DNA from: Pseudomonas cannabina
GTDB taxonomy: Bacteria > Pseudomonadota > Gammaproteobacteria > Pseudomonadales > Pseudomonadaceae
Assembly (NCBI RefSeq): GCF_900100365.1
Contig: NZ_FNKU01000001.1
Span: 186,001 to 250,000 of the forward strand
Direction: 5' to 3'
DNA length: 64,000 nt
The position numbers and the translations under genes were made by a program. Below are positions 29,714 through 39,319 of the stretch, piece by piece (the first letter of the stretch is position 1; each line of letters starts with the position of its first letter). Under the pieces are notes generated by a model, which worked only from the letters and a program-made list of their open reading frames with translations, was not told the DNA's origin and made no database searches.

Positions 29714-30958
29714 ATGACCGAGAAACCGATGACTGCCAAGGCCCCACTCAGCCCCCAACCGACTGCTGCCCAACCCAATCCTGTTCTGCAACGCCCCTGG
29801 CTTTTGCTGCTGGGCCTGGTGCTGGTCGCGCTCAATCTGCGTCCCGCATTGTCCAGCATTGCGCCGCTGCTCAACGATGTGTCGAAAAGTCTTGGCATGT
29901 CGGCTGCCGAAGCCGGTCTGTTGACCACCTTGCCAGTGTTGTGCCTGGGCCTGTTCGCGCCACTGGCACCGATCCTGGCTCGTCGTTTCGGCAGCGAGCG
30001 TGTGGTGCTGATGGTGTTGCTGACGCTGGCGGCAGGCCTGGCGCTGCGCAGTCTGTTTGGCGAAGTCGGGCTGTTTGGCGGCAGCCTGCTGGCGGGCGCC
30101 AGCATTGGCGTGATCGGCGTATTGCTGCCGGGCATCGTCAAGCGCGATTTCCCGCAAAAGGCCGGTGCCATGACCGGTGTCTACACCATGGCACTGTGTC
30201 TGGGGGCCGCCATTGCCGCCGGGTCGACGGTACCGCTGAGTCAGCACTTCGACGGAAGCTGGCAGATTGGCCTGGGGTTCTGGCTGATTCCGGCGCTGAT
30301 CGCAGCGCTGTTCTGGTTCCCGCAGACACGTGCAGTGCATGGCACGCATCGCGACGTCTATCGCGTGCGCGGCCTGTTGCGTGATCCGCTGGCCTGGCAG
30401 GTGACGCTGTACATGGGCCTGCAATCGTCGCTGTCATATATCGTTTTTGGCTGGTTGCCGTCGATCCTCATCGGTCGCGGCATGACGCCGACCGAGGCCG
30501 GTCTGCTGCTGTCCGGGTCGATCATCGCGCAGGTTGTCAGCTCATTGGCCGTGCCGTATCTGGCCACACGTGGCAAGGATCAGCGCCTGGCGATCATGCT
30601 GGTCATGTCGCTCACCCTGATCGGCCTGTTCGGCTGCCTATATGCACCACTGGGCGGGCTGTGGGGCTGGGCGATTCTGCTGGGGATCGGGCAGGGCGGC
30701 ACCTTCAGCCTGGCGCTGGCCCTGATCGTGCTGCGCTCGCGGGATTCTCACGTGGCAGCCAACCTGTCGAGCATGGCGCAGGGCTTCGGTTACACCATTG
30801 CTTCGACTGGTCCGTTTGCGGTCGGTGTGGTCCACGACATGACCGGCAGCTGGAACGCCATCGGCTGGATTTTCGCCATATTGGGCCTCGGCGCGATGAT
30901 CGCCGGCCTGTGTGCGGGGCGGGCACTGCATGTGCAGGTGAGCAGCGAGAAGGTCTGA
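29714..30958 (+). CDS. MFS transporter, CynX/NimT family
   Basis: A 414-residue major-facilitator protein with about twelve hydrophobic segments. The first helix region LVALNLRPALSSIAPLL and the GLLTTLPVLCLGLFAPLAP segment are typical of the CynX/NimT (cyanate or 2-nitroimidazole) transporter group. The substrate cannot be assigned from sequence. It follows the aap terminator and appears to have its own promoter. The ATG at 29714 is used; a second ATG follows at 29729, nested within the first codons, and either is possible. Confidence 0.85.
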   Translation: MTEKPMTAKAPLSPQPTAAQPNPVLQRPWLLLLGLVLVALNLRPALSSIAPLLNDVSKSLGMSAAEAGLLTTLPVLCLGLFAPLAPILARRFGSERVVLMVLLTLAAGLALRSLFGEVGLFGGSLLAGASIGVIGVLLPGIVKRDFPQKAGAMTGVYTMALCLGAAIAAGSTVPLSQHFDGSWQIGLGFWLIPALIAALFWFPQTRAVHGTHRDVYRVRGLLRDPLAWQVTLYMGLQSSLSYIVFGWLPSILIGRGMTPTEAGLLLSGSIIAQVVSSLAVPYLATRGKDQRLAIMLVMSLTLIGLFGCLYAPLGGLWGWAILLGIGQGGTFSLALALIVLRSRDSHVAANLSSMAQGFGYTIASTGPFAVGVVHDMTGSWNAIGWIFAILGLGAMIAGLCAGRALHVQVSSEKV

Positions 30959-31031
30959 AGCCATCAACCCCTCGCCATTTTCTGCTGCGCCGCTTATCGT
31001 GCACGCATCTTTCGCCAAGGGATTTGCACGC

Positions 31032-31523
31032 ATGAGCTACGAAGAACAAAGTCAGGCCAACAGTGCGCTGATCACCCGTTTATACGCGGTATTCGCGCAG
31101 CTGGATGGCGAGGCGATGAGCGCCTGTTACACCGACGACGTGGTGTTCAGCGATCCTGCATTTGGCGAACTGCGCGGCCCTCAGGTGGGCGACATGTGGC
31201 GGATGCTGACATCGAAGGCGAAGAACTTTTCGGTGGTCTTCGATCAGGTGCGCGCCGATGACCGGACCGGCAGCGCGCACTGGGTGGCGACCTATCTGTT
31301 CAGTCAGACCGGGCGCACGGTGGTGAACGACATTCAGGCCCGCTTCGTGTTTCGCGATGGCAAGATCTGCGAGCACCGCGATCAGTTCGATATGTGGCGC
31401 TGGTCGCGACAGGCGCTGGGTGCAAAAGGTCTGTTGCTTGGCTGGACACCGCTGGTGCGTAACGCCGTTCGCGCGCAGGCGCTCAAAGGCCTGAACGCCT
31501 TTACCGAGAACCGCCGTGCCTGA
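31032..31523 (+). CDS. NTF2-like / SnoaL-fold protein
   Basis: A 163-residue protein of the SnoaL/NTF2-like fold, with the pattern [35 protein letters not shown] at the N-terminus and a [15 protein letters not shown] strand near the C-terminus. Members include small-molecule isomerases and many proteins of unknown role. The start is the ATG at 31032 with AAGGGA about ten bases upstream; an upstream ATG at 30999 is in frame but has no site. Its last codons overlap the next gene by eight bases. Confidence 0.8.
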   Translation: MSYEEQSQANSALITRLYAVFAQLDGEAMSACYTDDVVFSDPAFGELRGPQVGDMWRMLTSKAKNFSVVFDQVRADDRTGSAHWVATYLFSQTGRTVVNDIQARFVFRDGKICEHRDQFDMWRWSRQALGAKGLLLGWTPLVRNAVRAQALKGLNAFTENRRA

Positions 31524-31857
31524 CGTGCAAGTCTCAGCCGCGGCCCCTGCTGTGGAATCGGCCGTTGGCAAGCCTTGGTACGTTTATCTGGTGCGCGCCG
31601 CCAACGGCTCGTTGTACTGCGGCATCAGCGATGATCCGCAGCGACGGTTCGCCGCGCATCAGAGCGGCAAGGGCGCGCGCTTTTTCTGTTCCAGCCCGGC
31701 GATGGCGCTGGTCTACATCGAACAGTGGCCCAGTAAGGGAGAAGCGTTGCGTCACGAGCGCCTGATCAAGAAGCTGAGGAAAAGCGCCAAGGAAGCACTG
31801 GCAGCCAGTTATGCCGCATCGCCGATTCATCAGCGTGATGCCGCACCATCCGGTTGA
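31516..31857 (+). CDS. GIY-YIG nuclease-like protein
   Basis: A 113-residue single-domain protein of the YhbQ/UPF0213 type. The GIY-YIG motif appears as WYVYLVR and LYCGIS with the conserved arginine in [16 protein letters not shown]. YhbQ-type proteins have been linked to RNA or DNA cleavage but their role is unclear. It begins with GTG inside the end of the NTF2-like gene, so it is probably co-translated. The downstream GST gene starts 64 bases later. Confidence 0.88.
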   Translation: MPDVQVSAAAPAVESAVGKPWYVYLVRAANGSLYCGISDDPQRRFAAHQSGKGARFFCSSPAMALVYIEQWPSKGEALRHERLIKKLRKSAKEALAASYAASPIHQRDAAPSG

Positions 31858-31921
31858 GCCTGTGGGCGGGCAGGGCGCAGGAGGTCAAGCTGTCTGCTTC
31901 CCATGTGCGCAGAGGCTGAAC

Positions 31922-32854
31922 ATGTCCGAACTGATTCTTCACCATTACCCCACGTCGCTGTTTGCCGAAAAAGCCCGGCTGATGCTGGGTTTCAAAGGCC
32001 TCGCATGGCGTTCGGTGACCATCCCTTCGATCATGCCCAAGCCTGACCTGACGGCATTGACCGGTGGCTATCGCAGAACACCCGTGTTGCAGGCCGGTGC
32101 GGATATCTACTGTGACACGGCCCTGATGGCGCGGCGACTCGAGCAGGAAAAAGCCTCGCCCGCGTTCTTCCCGCAAGGTCAGGAGTTTGCAGTGGCCGGC
32201 CTGGCGGCGTGGGCCGACTCGGTGTTGTTTCTGCACGCGGTGAGCCTGGTGTTTCAGCCTGAATCAATGGCTGTGCGTTTCGCCAAAGTGCCGCCAGACG
32301 CCGCCAAGGCATTTATCTCTGATCGTTCGACGCTGTTCAACGGTGGTACGGCATCCCGCCCGCCTGTCGAGCAGGTCAAGCATCAATGGCCGACGCTCAT
32401 GTCACGTCTTGAGTCGCAGCTGTCGCACGGCGGCGCTTTCCTGTTTGGCGAACCCTCTATAGCCGACTTTTCGGTCGCCCATACCTTATGGTTTCTCAAG
32501 CAAACGCCGGTGACTGCGCCCTTTGTCGATGATTATCCAAGTGTTCGCGCCTGGCTGGATCGCGTGCTGGGTTTTGGTCATGGCACCTTTACCGACCTGA
32601 GTTCGGCCGATGCCATCGAAATCGCCAGAAACGCCACGCCTGCACCGCTGCCCGATGAAGCCCTGGTTGACCCGAACGGCTTCAAAGCGGGCGATAGCGT
32701 CGCTATTGCGGCGGTCGACTATGGTGTCGAAGCGGTTCAAGGCGAACTGGTGTTTACCGGCCGCGAAGAGCTGATCCTGCGTCGCGAGGACGATCGCGCC
32801 GGTGTGGTACACGTGCACTTCCCGCGACTGGGGTTTCGGGTCGAGAAACGCTGA
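31922..32854 (+). CDS. Glutathione S-transferase family protein
   Basis: A 310-residue protein: an N-terminal thioredoxin-like GST domain (LILHHYPTSLFAEKARLMLGFKGLAWRSV, about 4-80), a helical GST C-terminal domain (about 85-235) and an extra C-terminal extension of about 75 residues with beta character (VAIAAVDYGVEAVQGELVFTGREELILRR). The start is ATG at 31922, which places the canonical beta-1 strand at the N-terminus; the longer reading from 31811 overlaps the preceding gene. Substrate unknown. Confidence 0.85.
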   Translation: MSELILHHYPTSLFAEKARLMLGFKGLAWRSVTIPSIMPKPDLTALTGGYRRTPVLQAGADIYCDTALMARRLEQEKASPAFFPQGQEFAVAGLAAWADSVLFLHAVSLVFQPESMAVRFAKVPPDAAKAFISDRSTLFNGGTASRPPVEQVKHQWPTLMSRLESQLSHGGAFLFGEPSIADFSVAHTLWFLKQTPVTAPFVDDYPSVRAWLDRVLGFGHGTFTDLSSADAIEIARNATPAPLPDEALVDPNGFKAGDSVAIAAVDYGVEAVQGELVFTGREELILRREDDRAGVVHVHFPRLGFRVEKR

Positions 32855-32870
32855 AGCTACAGGACTCCAG

Positions 32871-32892
32871 TGAGAGCGAGCTTGCTCGCGAG
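32871..32892. repeat. REP-like palindrome after the GST gene
   Basis: GAGAGCGAGCTTGCTCGCGA forms a compact palindrome of the pseudomonad REP type. It sits between convergent genes, a typical location, and matches the copy at 2954-2978 inside the alginate operon. Confidence 0.65.
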
Positions 32893-32933
32893 AGTGGCTT
32901 GTCAGGCCTCTGCAACCGGCAAGCTAAGAGTTC

Positions 32934-33284
32934 CTACTTCAAAGCAGCCAATATCTCATCCGGGGCGAAACCCCGGATCAGGGTGCCGTTGACGTCGATC
33001 ATCGGGATGCCTCTGCCGCCCAGCGCTTCATAGGCCTTGCGGCCTTCTTCCGACTTTTCGATGTCGAACTCCTGATACGCAATCCCTTTGCTGTCGAGAA
33101 AACGCCGGGTCTGTTTGCAGTAGCCGCACCAGTCGGTGGCGTACAGTACAACGTTTGCCTGGCTGTAACGCTGCGCGACCTCCGCTGGCGGAGGATTGAC
33201 GAAGTTCTCGATTCGGCCCCAGTTCTGATAAATGACCACCACCAGCATGATCAGGGCAAACTTCTTGAGGGTGCGTATCAGCAT
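32934..33284 (-). CDS. Membrane-tethered glutaredoxin-like protein
   Basis: A 116-residue protein with one N-terminal hydrophobic helix (about residues 8-20) followed by a glutaredoxin fold with the redox motif CGYC (residues 53-56, in YATDWCGYCKQTRRF) and the cis-proline loop GIPMIDVNG. The hydrophobic segment suggests anchoring to the inner membrane. The motif CGYC differs from classical CPYC. It starts five bases before the ndpA stop codon in the same direction, so the two may be one transcript. Confidence 0.86.
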   Translation of the reverse strand: MLIRTLKKFALIMLVVVIYQNWGRIENFVNPPPAEVAQRYSQANVVLYATDWCGYCKQTRRFLDSKGIAYQEFDIEKSEEGRKAYEALGGRGIPMIDVNGTLIRGFAPDEILAALK

Positions 33285-33289
33285 ACGGA

Positions 33290-34291
33290 TTACCGGCGCT
33301 TCAACTGATCGGTCAGTTGCGTCGGCAGCCCCTTGATGATCAGGGTGCCTGCGGTTTCGTCGTACTCGATCTTGTCGCCCAGCAGGTGAGCTTCGAAGCT
33401 GATCGACAGGCCTTCCGCGCGGCCCGTGAAGCGGCGGAACTGGTTGAGGGTGCGCTTATCTGCCGGAATCTCGGGTGACAGGCCGTAGTCCTTGTTGCGG
33501 ATGTGATCGTAGAACGCCCGTGGACGCTCTTCGTCGATCAGCTCGGACAGCTCTTCAAGGCCCATCGGCTCGCCCATCTTGCTCTGGCTGCTGGCGTAGT
33601 CGACCAGCGTCTTGGTCTTTTCGCGCGCCGACTCCTCCGGCAGGTCTTCGCTTTCGACGAAATCGCTGAAAGCCTTCAGCAGGGTGCGGGTTTCGCCGGG
33701 GCCGTCCACGCCTTCCTGGCAGCCGATGAAGTCGCGGAAGTACTCCGAAACCTTCTTGCCATTCTTGCCTTTGATGAACGAGATGTACTGTTTGGACTGC
33801 TTGTTGTTCTGCCACTCGGAGATGTTGATGCGCGCGGCGAGGTGCAACTGGCCCAGATCAAGGTGTCGGGACGGGGTCACGTCCAACTCGGCATTCACAG
33901 CCACGCCTTCACTGTGGTGCAGCAGGGCGATGGCCAGGTAGTCGGTCATGCCTTGCTGGTAATGGGCGAACAGCACGTGGCCACCGACTGACAGATTGGA
34001 CTCCTCCATGAGCTTTTGCAGGTGTTCGACTGCCACCCGCGAGAACGCCGTGAAGTTGCTGCCGCCGTCGATATATTCCTTCAACCAGCCGCTGAAAGGG
34101 TGCGCGCCGGACTCGGGATGGAACAAGCCCCATGCCTTGCCCTGTTTGGCGTTATAACTTTCATTGAGGTCCGCCAGCATGTTCTCGATGGCCTGGGACT
34201 CGGCGAGTTCGGACTCGCGGGCATGAAGAACAGCTGGCGTACCGTCGGGTTTTTTCTCGATCAGGTGGACGATGCAATGGCGGATCGGCAT
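33290..34291 (-). CDS. ndpA: Nucleoid-associated protein NdpA (YejK)
   Basis: A 333-residue protein of the NdpA/YejK family, found with the nucleoid in E. coli. The family start [16 protein letters not shown] and the ESKFF-like central segment [22 protein letters not shown] are visible. The start is ATG at 34289-34291 with GAGAAG upstream; a longer reading to 34336 lacks a site. The gene is divergent from an HU gene 393 bases away, so two nucleoid proteins share one control region. Confidence 0.92.
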   Translation of the reverse strand: MPIRHCIVHLIEKKPDGTPAVLHARESELAESQAIENMLADLNESYNAKQGKAWGLFHPESGAHPFSGWLKEYIDGGSNFTAFSRVAVEHLQKLMEESNLSVGGHVLFAHYQQGMTDYLAIALLHHSEGVAVNAELDVTPSRHLDLGQLHLAARINISEWQNNKQSKQYISFIKGKNGKKVSEYFRDFIGCQEGVDGPGETRTLLKAFSDFVESEDLPEESAREKTKTLVDYASSQSKMGEPMGLEELSELIDEERPRAFYDHIRNKDYGLSPEIPADKRTLNQFRRFTGRAEGLSISFEAHLLGDKIEYDETAGTLIIKGLPTQLTDQLKRR

Positions 34292-34684
34292 GGGCTTCTC
34301 GGCTGAAAAAAGTGAAGAGCGTGCAGCTCGTTGCAATGCGCCCAGTGTAACGCACGCATGTGCCTACGGGCCTTGATGCAGCTGGTTTTCACGATTGAAT
34401 GGCACTGGCTGAGCGTTTTTTGCGCAATTGCCATCAAAACCTGACCAAAAGGATAGGTAGGAGCGGATATTTGCCCGGCTCTGTGCTAGTTTTGCGCGGT
34501 CTTGCGCACTTAGCGCGTCAAGCATGCAGATTGTGCACACGTAGGCCGAACCATTACCCGGTTTCAGTATCTACACTTTCGCGATTAATCGTGACTGTTA
34601 GCGGGTGGCAAGGTTCTTTGCCTGGCTACCGGCCGATGTTGCGCTCTGCAATCCAAATGAATTTGATAGGGAAGGAACACCACC
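34292..34684. promoter_or_regulatory. Shared control region between ndpA and the HU gene
   Basis: These 393 bases lie between divergently transcribed nucleoid-protein genes. A REP-like GGAGCGGATATTTGCCCGG piece is at about 34461-34480, and a GGTGGCAAGG...CCTGGCTACC inverted repeat at 34604-34630 lies just upstream of the HU start. No specific promoter is assigned with confidence. Confidence 0.45.
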
Positions 34685-34966
34685 ATGGCTCTTACTAAAG
34701 ACCAATTGATCGCCGATATCGCTGAAGCTATCGACGCGCCAAAAACCACCGCGCGTAATGCTCTTGAGCAATTGGGCCAAATTGTTGCCGACCAATTGGA
34801 AAACGGCGCGGAAATCACTTTGCCAGGTATCGGCAAGCTGAAAGTTGCAGAGCGTCCAGCCCGCACCGGTCGCAACCCTTCGACTGGCGCAGCCATCGAA
34901 ATCGCTGCCAAAAAAGTTATCAAGTTCGTCCCTGCCAAAGTGCTGACCGACTCGATCAACAAGTAA
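34685..34966 (+). CDS. HU family DNA-binding protein
   Basis: A 93-residue histone-like protein. The N-terminal helices (MALTKDQLIADIAEAIDAPKTTARNAL) and the DNA-binding arm with the conserved PARTGRNPSTGAAIEI segment identify HU rather than IHF. Pseudomonas has several HU paralogues; this one is close to the 93-residue HupN type, but I do not assign the paralogue. It has a strong GGGAAGGA site and is followed by a clear terminator, so it forms a single-gene unit. Confidence 0.93.
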   Translation: MALTKDQLIADIAEAIDAPKTTARNALEQLGQIVADQLENGAEITLPGIGKLKVAERPARTGRNPSTGAAIEIAAKKVIKFVPAKVLTDSINK

Positions 34967-34983
34967 GCAATCGCTTGCTGTAG

Positions 34984-35019
34984 AAAGCCGTGCACCGGAT
35001 AACCGGGCACGGCTTTTTT
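34984..35019 (+). terminator. Intrinsic terminator of the HU gene
   Basis: AAAGCCGTGC pairs with GCACGGCTTT around a 13-base loop that itself contains CCGG pairs, followed by six T residues in total. Confidence 0.9.
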
Positions 35020-35059
35020 GTGGGCGTTTGATTAGCCTCTTTCCGCAAGACCGGACACC

Positions 35060-35214
35060 TATCGTTGCGCACGCTCCCGCGTGGGAATGCCTGGCGTGAC
35101 GCTCCGCGTCACAAAACTGCGCCGCGCTGCATCATTCAAGACCGGACGCAGAGCGTCCAGAACGGCATGCGACGCAGAGCGTCGCACGATACCTGGGCAC
35201 GAGAGTCGAGTCCG
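35060..35214. repeat. Cluster of short CACGCTCCGCGTGG / GACGCTCTGCGTC palindromes
   Basis: Several short palindromes follow each other: CGCACGCTCCCGCGTGGGAA, GTGACGCTCCGCGTCAC, GGACGCAGAGCGTCC and GCGACGCAGAGCGTCGC. This is a common P. syringae intergenic repeat design. It lies between the HU terminator and the 3' end of rlmF, and no gene is supported there. Confidence 0.65.
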
Positions 35215-36201
35215 TCAGCCGGTTATGCGCTGTGCCTTGTCGAGGAAGGTCCAGGCCACGAAGCGGCTTTGTTTCTGACCCTGGCCCATTTCCACGATCT
35301 TCACTTCAAGCGCGCTGGCTTTTTTCAGGGCGCTCTGGATCGGGGGCAGGTTGGTTGCTTTGGACACCAAGGTACTGAACCACACCACCTGACCAGGTAA
35401 TTTGGCGCTTTCCTGGATCAGTTGCGTCACGAAACCGATCTCGCCGCCTTCGCACCACAATTCCTGAGACTGCCCGCCAAAGTTGAGCACTGGCAGTTTG
35501 CGCTTGGGATCGGCCTTGCCCAGTGCGCGCCATTTGCGCTGGCTACCGCGTTGCGCTTCGTCCAGCGAAGCATGGAAGGGCGGGTTGCAGAGGCTCACGT
35601 GGAAGCGTTCGCTGCTGTCGAGGAGCCCGAGCAGGATCTGTTTGCGATTGCCCTGCAAGCGCACGCTGACGGCCTTTTGCAAACCGTTCGCTTTGACGAT
35701 GGTGGTCGCTGCTGCGACGGCCGTAGTGTCGATGTCTAAACCCACGAACTGCCAGCCATAATCGCTGTGCCCCAGCAGCGGGTAGATGCAGTTGGCGCCG
35801 GTGCCGATATCCAGTGCCTTGACCGACGGCCCACGCGGGATCACGCCTTCGTTGTCTTCAGCGAGCAGGTCGGCAAGGAAGTGCAGGTAATCCGCACGCC
35901 CCGGAATAGGCGGGCACAGATAGTCGGCCGGAATGTCCCAGTGCGCGATGCCATAGAACGCCTTGAGCAGCGCGCGATTGAACACCCGCACCGCCTGCGG
36001 GTTGGCGAAGTCGATGCTTTCCTTGCCATAGGGATTGAGAATCACGAATGCGGCCAGTTCAGGACTGGACTTGATCAGCTTCGGAAAATCGTAGTGCCCC
36101 TGATGACGATTGCGCGGGTGCAAGGTGGCTTTCTCACGCGGCGCGGGTGGTTTTGCCGGCCGTTGAGGCTTCTTGCGCGGAGGTTTCGGGGTATCGGTCA
36201 T
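35215..36201 (-). CDS. rlmF: 23S rRNA (adenine-1618-N6)-methyltransferase RlmF
   Basis: A 328-residue SAM-dependent methyltransferase that modifies A1618 of 23S rRNA. It has a basic, proline-rich N-terminal tail ([18 protein letters not shown]), the SAM motif [17 protein letters not shown], and the amino-methyltransferase motif NPPF in [10 protein letters not shown]. The start is uncertain: neither ATG at 36199-36201 nor ATG at 36238-36240 has a clear ribosome site. The shorter form is chosen because the longer one lies close behind the valS terminator. Confidence 0.9.
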   Translation of the reverse strand: MTDTPKPPRKKPQRPAKPPAPREKATLHPRNRHQGHYDFPKLIKSSPELAAFVILNPYGKESIDFANPQAVRVFNRALLKAFYGIAHWDIPADYLCPPIPGRADYLHFLADLLAEDNEGVIPRGPSVKALDIGTGANCIYPLLGHSDYGWQFVGLDIDTTAVAAATTIVKANGLQKAVSVRLQGNRKQILLGLLDSSERFHVSLCNPPFHASLDEAQRGSQRKWRALGKADPKRKLPVLNFGGQSQELWCEGGEIGFVTQLIQESAKLPGQVVWFSTLVSKATNLPPIQSALKKASALEVKIVEMGQGQKQSRFVAWTFLDKAQRITG

Positions 36202-36259
36202 GGATTCGATTTCGGCTGCGAGTAGGTCAATACAGGACATTGGGATGACAAAGGCCAGA

Positions 36260-36292
36260 TAACAAAAAGCCAGCCCACGTATGGGCTGGCTT
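36260..36292 (-). terminator. Intrinsic terminator of valS
   Basis: On the minus strand AAGCCAGCCCA pairs with TGGGCTGGCTT around TACG, followed by a T-rich run, starting 12 bases after the valS stop. Confidence 0.88.
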
Positions 36293-36303
36293 CTCTGACC
36301 ACC

Positions 36304-39150
36304 TTACAGGCTGGCGATGCGCGCGTGTTGCTCGGCCAGCTTGCCCAGCGCCTGTTCGGCCTCGGTCAGCTTGGCGCGTTCCTTGGCGATGACCTCAGGC
36401 GGTGCCTTGTCGACGAAAGCTGCGTTGGACAGCTTGCCGCCTACGCGTTGCACTTCGCCTTGCAGGCGCTGGATTTCCTTGTCGAGGCGCGCCAGTTCGG
36501 CACCCTTGTCGATCAACCCGGCCATCGGCACCAGCACTTCCATGTCGCCCACCAGTGCGGTGGCAGACAGTGGCGCTTCAGCGCCATCGGTCAGCACGGT
36601 CATGGATTCAAGCTTGGCCAGCTTCTTGAGCAGGTAATCGTTTTCGCTCAGACGACGCTGGTCTTCGGCGCTGACGTTCTTGAGGAACAATTGCAGCGGC
36701 TTGCCCGGACCGATGTTCATTTCGCCGCGGATATTGCGCACGGCGAGCATCAACCCCTTGAGCCATTCGATGTCGTCTTCGGCAGCCTGATCGATGCGTG
36801 CTTCGTTGGCCACGGGCCAGGGTTGCAGCATGATGGTCTTGCCTTCCACACCGGCCAGCGGCGCAAGGCGCTGCCAGATTTCTTCGGTGATGAACGGCAT
36901 GAACGGATGCGCCAGACGCAACGCCACTTCCAGTACCCGAACCAGCGTGCGACGCGTGCCGCGCTGGCGCTCGACCGGTGCGGTTTCGTCCCACAGTACC
37001 GGCTTGGACAGCTCCAGATACCAGTCGCAATACTGGTTCCAGATGAACTCGTACAAGGCCTGCGCGGCGAGGTCGAAACGGAACTGATCCAGTTGACGGG
37101 TCACTTCGGCTTCGGTGCGTTGCAGTTGCGAGATGATCCAGCGATCAGCCAGCGACAGCTCGACCGGTTCGCCGTTTTGCCCGCAGTCTTCGCCCTTGTC
37201 CAGCACGTAGCGCGCGGCGTTCCAGATCTTGTTGCAGAAGTTGCGGTAGCCTTCGACGCGGCCCATGTCGAACTTGATGTCGCGACCCGTAGAGGCCAGC
37301 GAGCAGAAGGTGAAGCGCAGGGCGTCGGTGCCGTAGCTGGCGATGCCTTCGGCGAATTCCTGACGGGTCTGCTTCTCGATCTTCTTCGCCAGTTGCGGCT
37401 GCATCAGGCCGCTGGTGCGTTTCTGCACCAGCGTTTCGAGGTCAATGCCGTCAACGATGTCCAGCGGGTCCAGAACGTTGCCCTTGGACTTGGACATCTT
37501 CTGGCCTTGGCCGTCACGCACCAGACCGTGGACATAAACGGTCTTAAATGGTACTTGCGGCGTACCGTCTTCGTTTTTCACCAGGTGCATGGTGAGCATG
37601 ATCATCCGGGCAACCCAGAAGAAAATGATGTCAAAACCGGTGACCAGCACGTCGGTGGAGTGGAAGGTTTCCAGCGCCTTGGTCTTTTCCGGCCAGCCGA
37701 GCGTGGAGAACGTCCACAGCCCCGAGCTGAACCAGGTGTCGAGCACGTCGTTGTCCTGTTGCAGCGTGACGTCCGGGCCAAGGTTGTTTTTGGCGCGAAC
37801 TTCGGCTTCGTCGCGGCCTACATAGACCTTGCCGGACTCGTCGTACCAGGCCGGGATGCGATGGCCCCACCAGAGCTGGCGGCTGATGCACCAATCCTGG
37901 ATGTCACGCATCCACGAGAAGTACATGTTTTCGTACTGCTTGGGCACGAAGGCGATGCGGCCGTCTTCGACCGCGGCAATCGCCGGTTCGGCCAGCGGCT
38001 TGGTGGACACGTACCACTGATCGGTCAGCCACGGCTCGATGATGGTGCCGGAGCGGTCGCCCTTCGGCACTTTCAGGGCGTGATCATCAACGCTGACCAG
38101 CAGGCCGGCAGCGTCGAATGCAGCAACGATCTGCTTGCGTGCTTCGAAACGGTCGAGACCGGCGTAAGCCGCAGGCAGGCTGCCGTCAACGCTTTCATTC
38201 AGGGTGCCATCGAGATTGAACACCTGAGCAGCAGGCAGCACGCTGGCATTCTTGTCGAAAATGTTCAGCAGCGGCAGGTTATGACGCTTGCCGACTTCGT
38301 AGTCGTTGAAATCGTGCGCCGGGGTGATTTTCACGCAGCCGGTGCCGAATTCAGGGTCACAGTAATCATCGGCAATGATCGGAATGCGACGGCCGACCAG
38401 CGGCAGTTCGACGAACTTGCCGATCAGCGCCTTGTAGCGCTCGTCCTGCGGGTTCACGGCAACCGCCGCATCACCGAGCATGGTTTCCGGGCGGGTGGTG
38501 GCAACGATCAGGTAATCCAGGCCTTCGGCGGTTTTTGCGCCATCAGCCAGCGGGTAGAGCAGGTTCCACAGATGGCCTTTCTCGTCGTGGTTTTCGACTT
38601 CGAGATCGGAAATCGCGGTGTGCAGCTTGGTGTCCCAGTTGACCAGCCGCTTGCCGCGGTAGATCAGGCCGTCCTCACGCAGGCGCACGAATGCTTCTTT
38701 CACGGCTTCGGACAGGCCGTCGTCCATGGTGAAACGCTCACGGCTCCAGTCGACCGACGAACCCAGGCGGCGGATCTGACGGCTGATATTGCCACCGGAC
38801 TCGGCTTTCCATTCCCAGATCTTGTCGAGAAACTTTTCGCGGCCCAGCTCATGACGACTCACGCCTTGCGCTTCGAGACGACGCTCCACCAGCATCTGCG
38901 TGGCAATACCGGCGTGGTCGGTGCCCGGCTGCCACAGCGTGTTGCGACCCTGCATGCGACGGAAACGGATCAGCGCGTCCATGATCGCGTTGTTGAAACC
39001 GTGACCCATGTGCAGGCTGCCGGTGACGTTCGGCGGCGGGATCATGATGGTGTACGAGTCACCCGCGCCTTGCGGAGCGAAATAGTTCTCGGACTCCCAG
39101 GTCTGATACCAGGAAGTTTCGATGGCGTGCGGCTGGTAAGTCTTGTCCAT
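36304..39150 (-). CDS. valS: Valyl-tRNA synthetase
   Basis: A 948-residue class I aminoacyl-tRNA synthetase that charges tRNA-Val. The HIGH motif variant HMGH is in [16 protein letters not shown], the KMSKS motif in [14 protein letters not shown], and the C-terminal coiled-coil arm (about 885-945, rich in L, E, K and A) is present. The start at ATG 39148-39150 ([11 protein letters not shown]) matches the family; the 28 extra codons upstream are not conserved-looking. It is downstream of holC and the small conserved gene, separated from them by the RHS locus on the opposite strand. Confidence 0.97.
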   Translation of the reverse strand: MDKTYQPHAIETSWYQTWESENYFAPQGAGDSYTIMIPPPNVTGSLHMGHGFNNAIMDALIRFRRMQGRNTLWQPGTDHAGIATQMLVERRLEAQGVSRHELGREKFLDKIWEWKAESGGNISRQIRRLGSSVDWSRERFTMDDGLSEAVKEAFVRLREDGLIYRGKRLVNWDTKLHTAISDLEVENHDEKGHLWNLLYPLADGAKTAEGLDYLIVATTRPETMLGDAAVAVNPQDERYKALIGKFVELPLVGRRIPIIADDYCDPEFGTGCVKITPAHDFNDYEVGKRHNLPLLNIFDKNASVLPAAQVFNLDGTLNESVDGSLPAAYAGLDRFEARKQIVAAFDAAGLLVSVDDHALKVPKGDRSGTIIEPWLTDQWYVSTKPLAEPAIAAVEDGRIAFVPKQYENMYFSWMRDIQDWCISRQLWWGHRIPAWYDESGKVYVGRDEAEVRAKNNLGPDVTLQQDNDVLDTWFSSGLWTFSTLGWPEKTKALETFHSTDVLVTGFDIIFFWVARMIMLTMHLVKNEDGTPQVPFKTVYVHGLVRDGQGQKMSKSKGNVLDPLDIVDGIDLETLVQKRTSGLMQPQLAKKIEKQTRQEFAEGIASYGTDALRFTFCSLASTGRDIKFDMGRVEGYRNFCNKIWNAARYVLDKGEDCGQNGEPVELSLADRWIISQLQRTEAEVTRQLDQFRFDLAAQALYEFIWNQYCDWYLELSKPVLWDETAPVERQRGTRRTLVRVLEVALRLAHPFMPFITEEIWQRLAPLAGVEGKTIMLQPWPVANEARIDQAAEDDIEWLKGLMLAVRNIRGEMNIGPGKPLQLFLKNVSAEDQRRLSENDYLLKKLAKLESMTVLTDGAEAPLSATALVGDMEVLVPMAGLIDKGAELARLDKEIQRLQGEVQRVGGKLSNAAFVDKAPPEVIAKERAKLTEAEQALGKLAEQHARIASL

Positions 39151-39319
39151 GCGCGGCGGGAACCTGTGGCCTTGATTCGGAAACCGGTAAGTATAGACCT
39201 GTGGGCAAGCGACAAGCCATAAGCGCGGGGCCACAAGCTGGCAGTTCTGTCAGTAGGCGGCGAGCGGGCGAGGGGGCATGATTTCGTATCAAACCTTGAG
39301 TTGCAGGACGAACGCGGCC

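Noticed and set aside
36325..39222. A 965-residue open frame on the plus strand opposite valS
   Set aside because: It is the antisense of a clear valyl-tRNA synthetase. High-GC codon bias leaves few stops on the opposite strand, and the translation has no recognisable domain and is rich in H, Q, R and V as expected of a shadow frame.
39278..39319. ATG at 39278 as the start of the RHS/F-box gene
   Set aside because: Its purine tract ends one base before the ATG, too close for a ribosome site; the ATG at 39320 is preferred, though the upstream start cannot be excluded.
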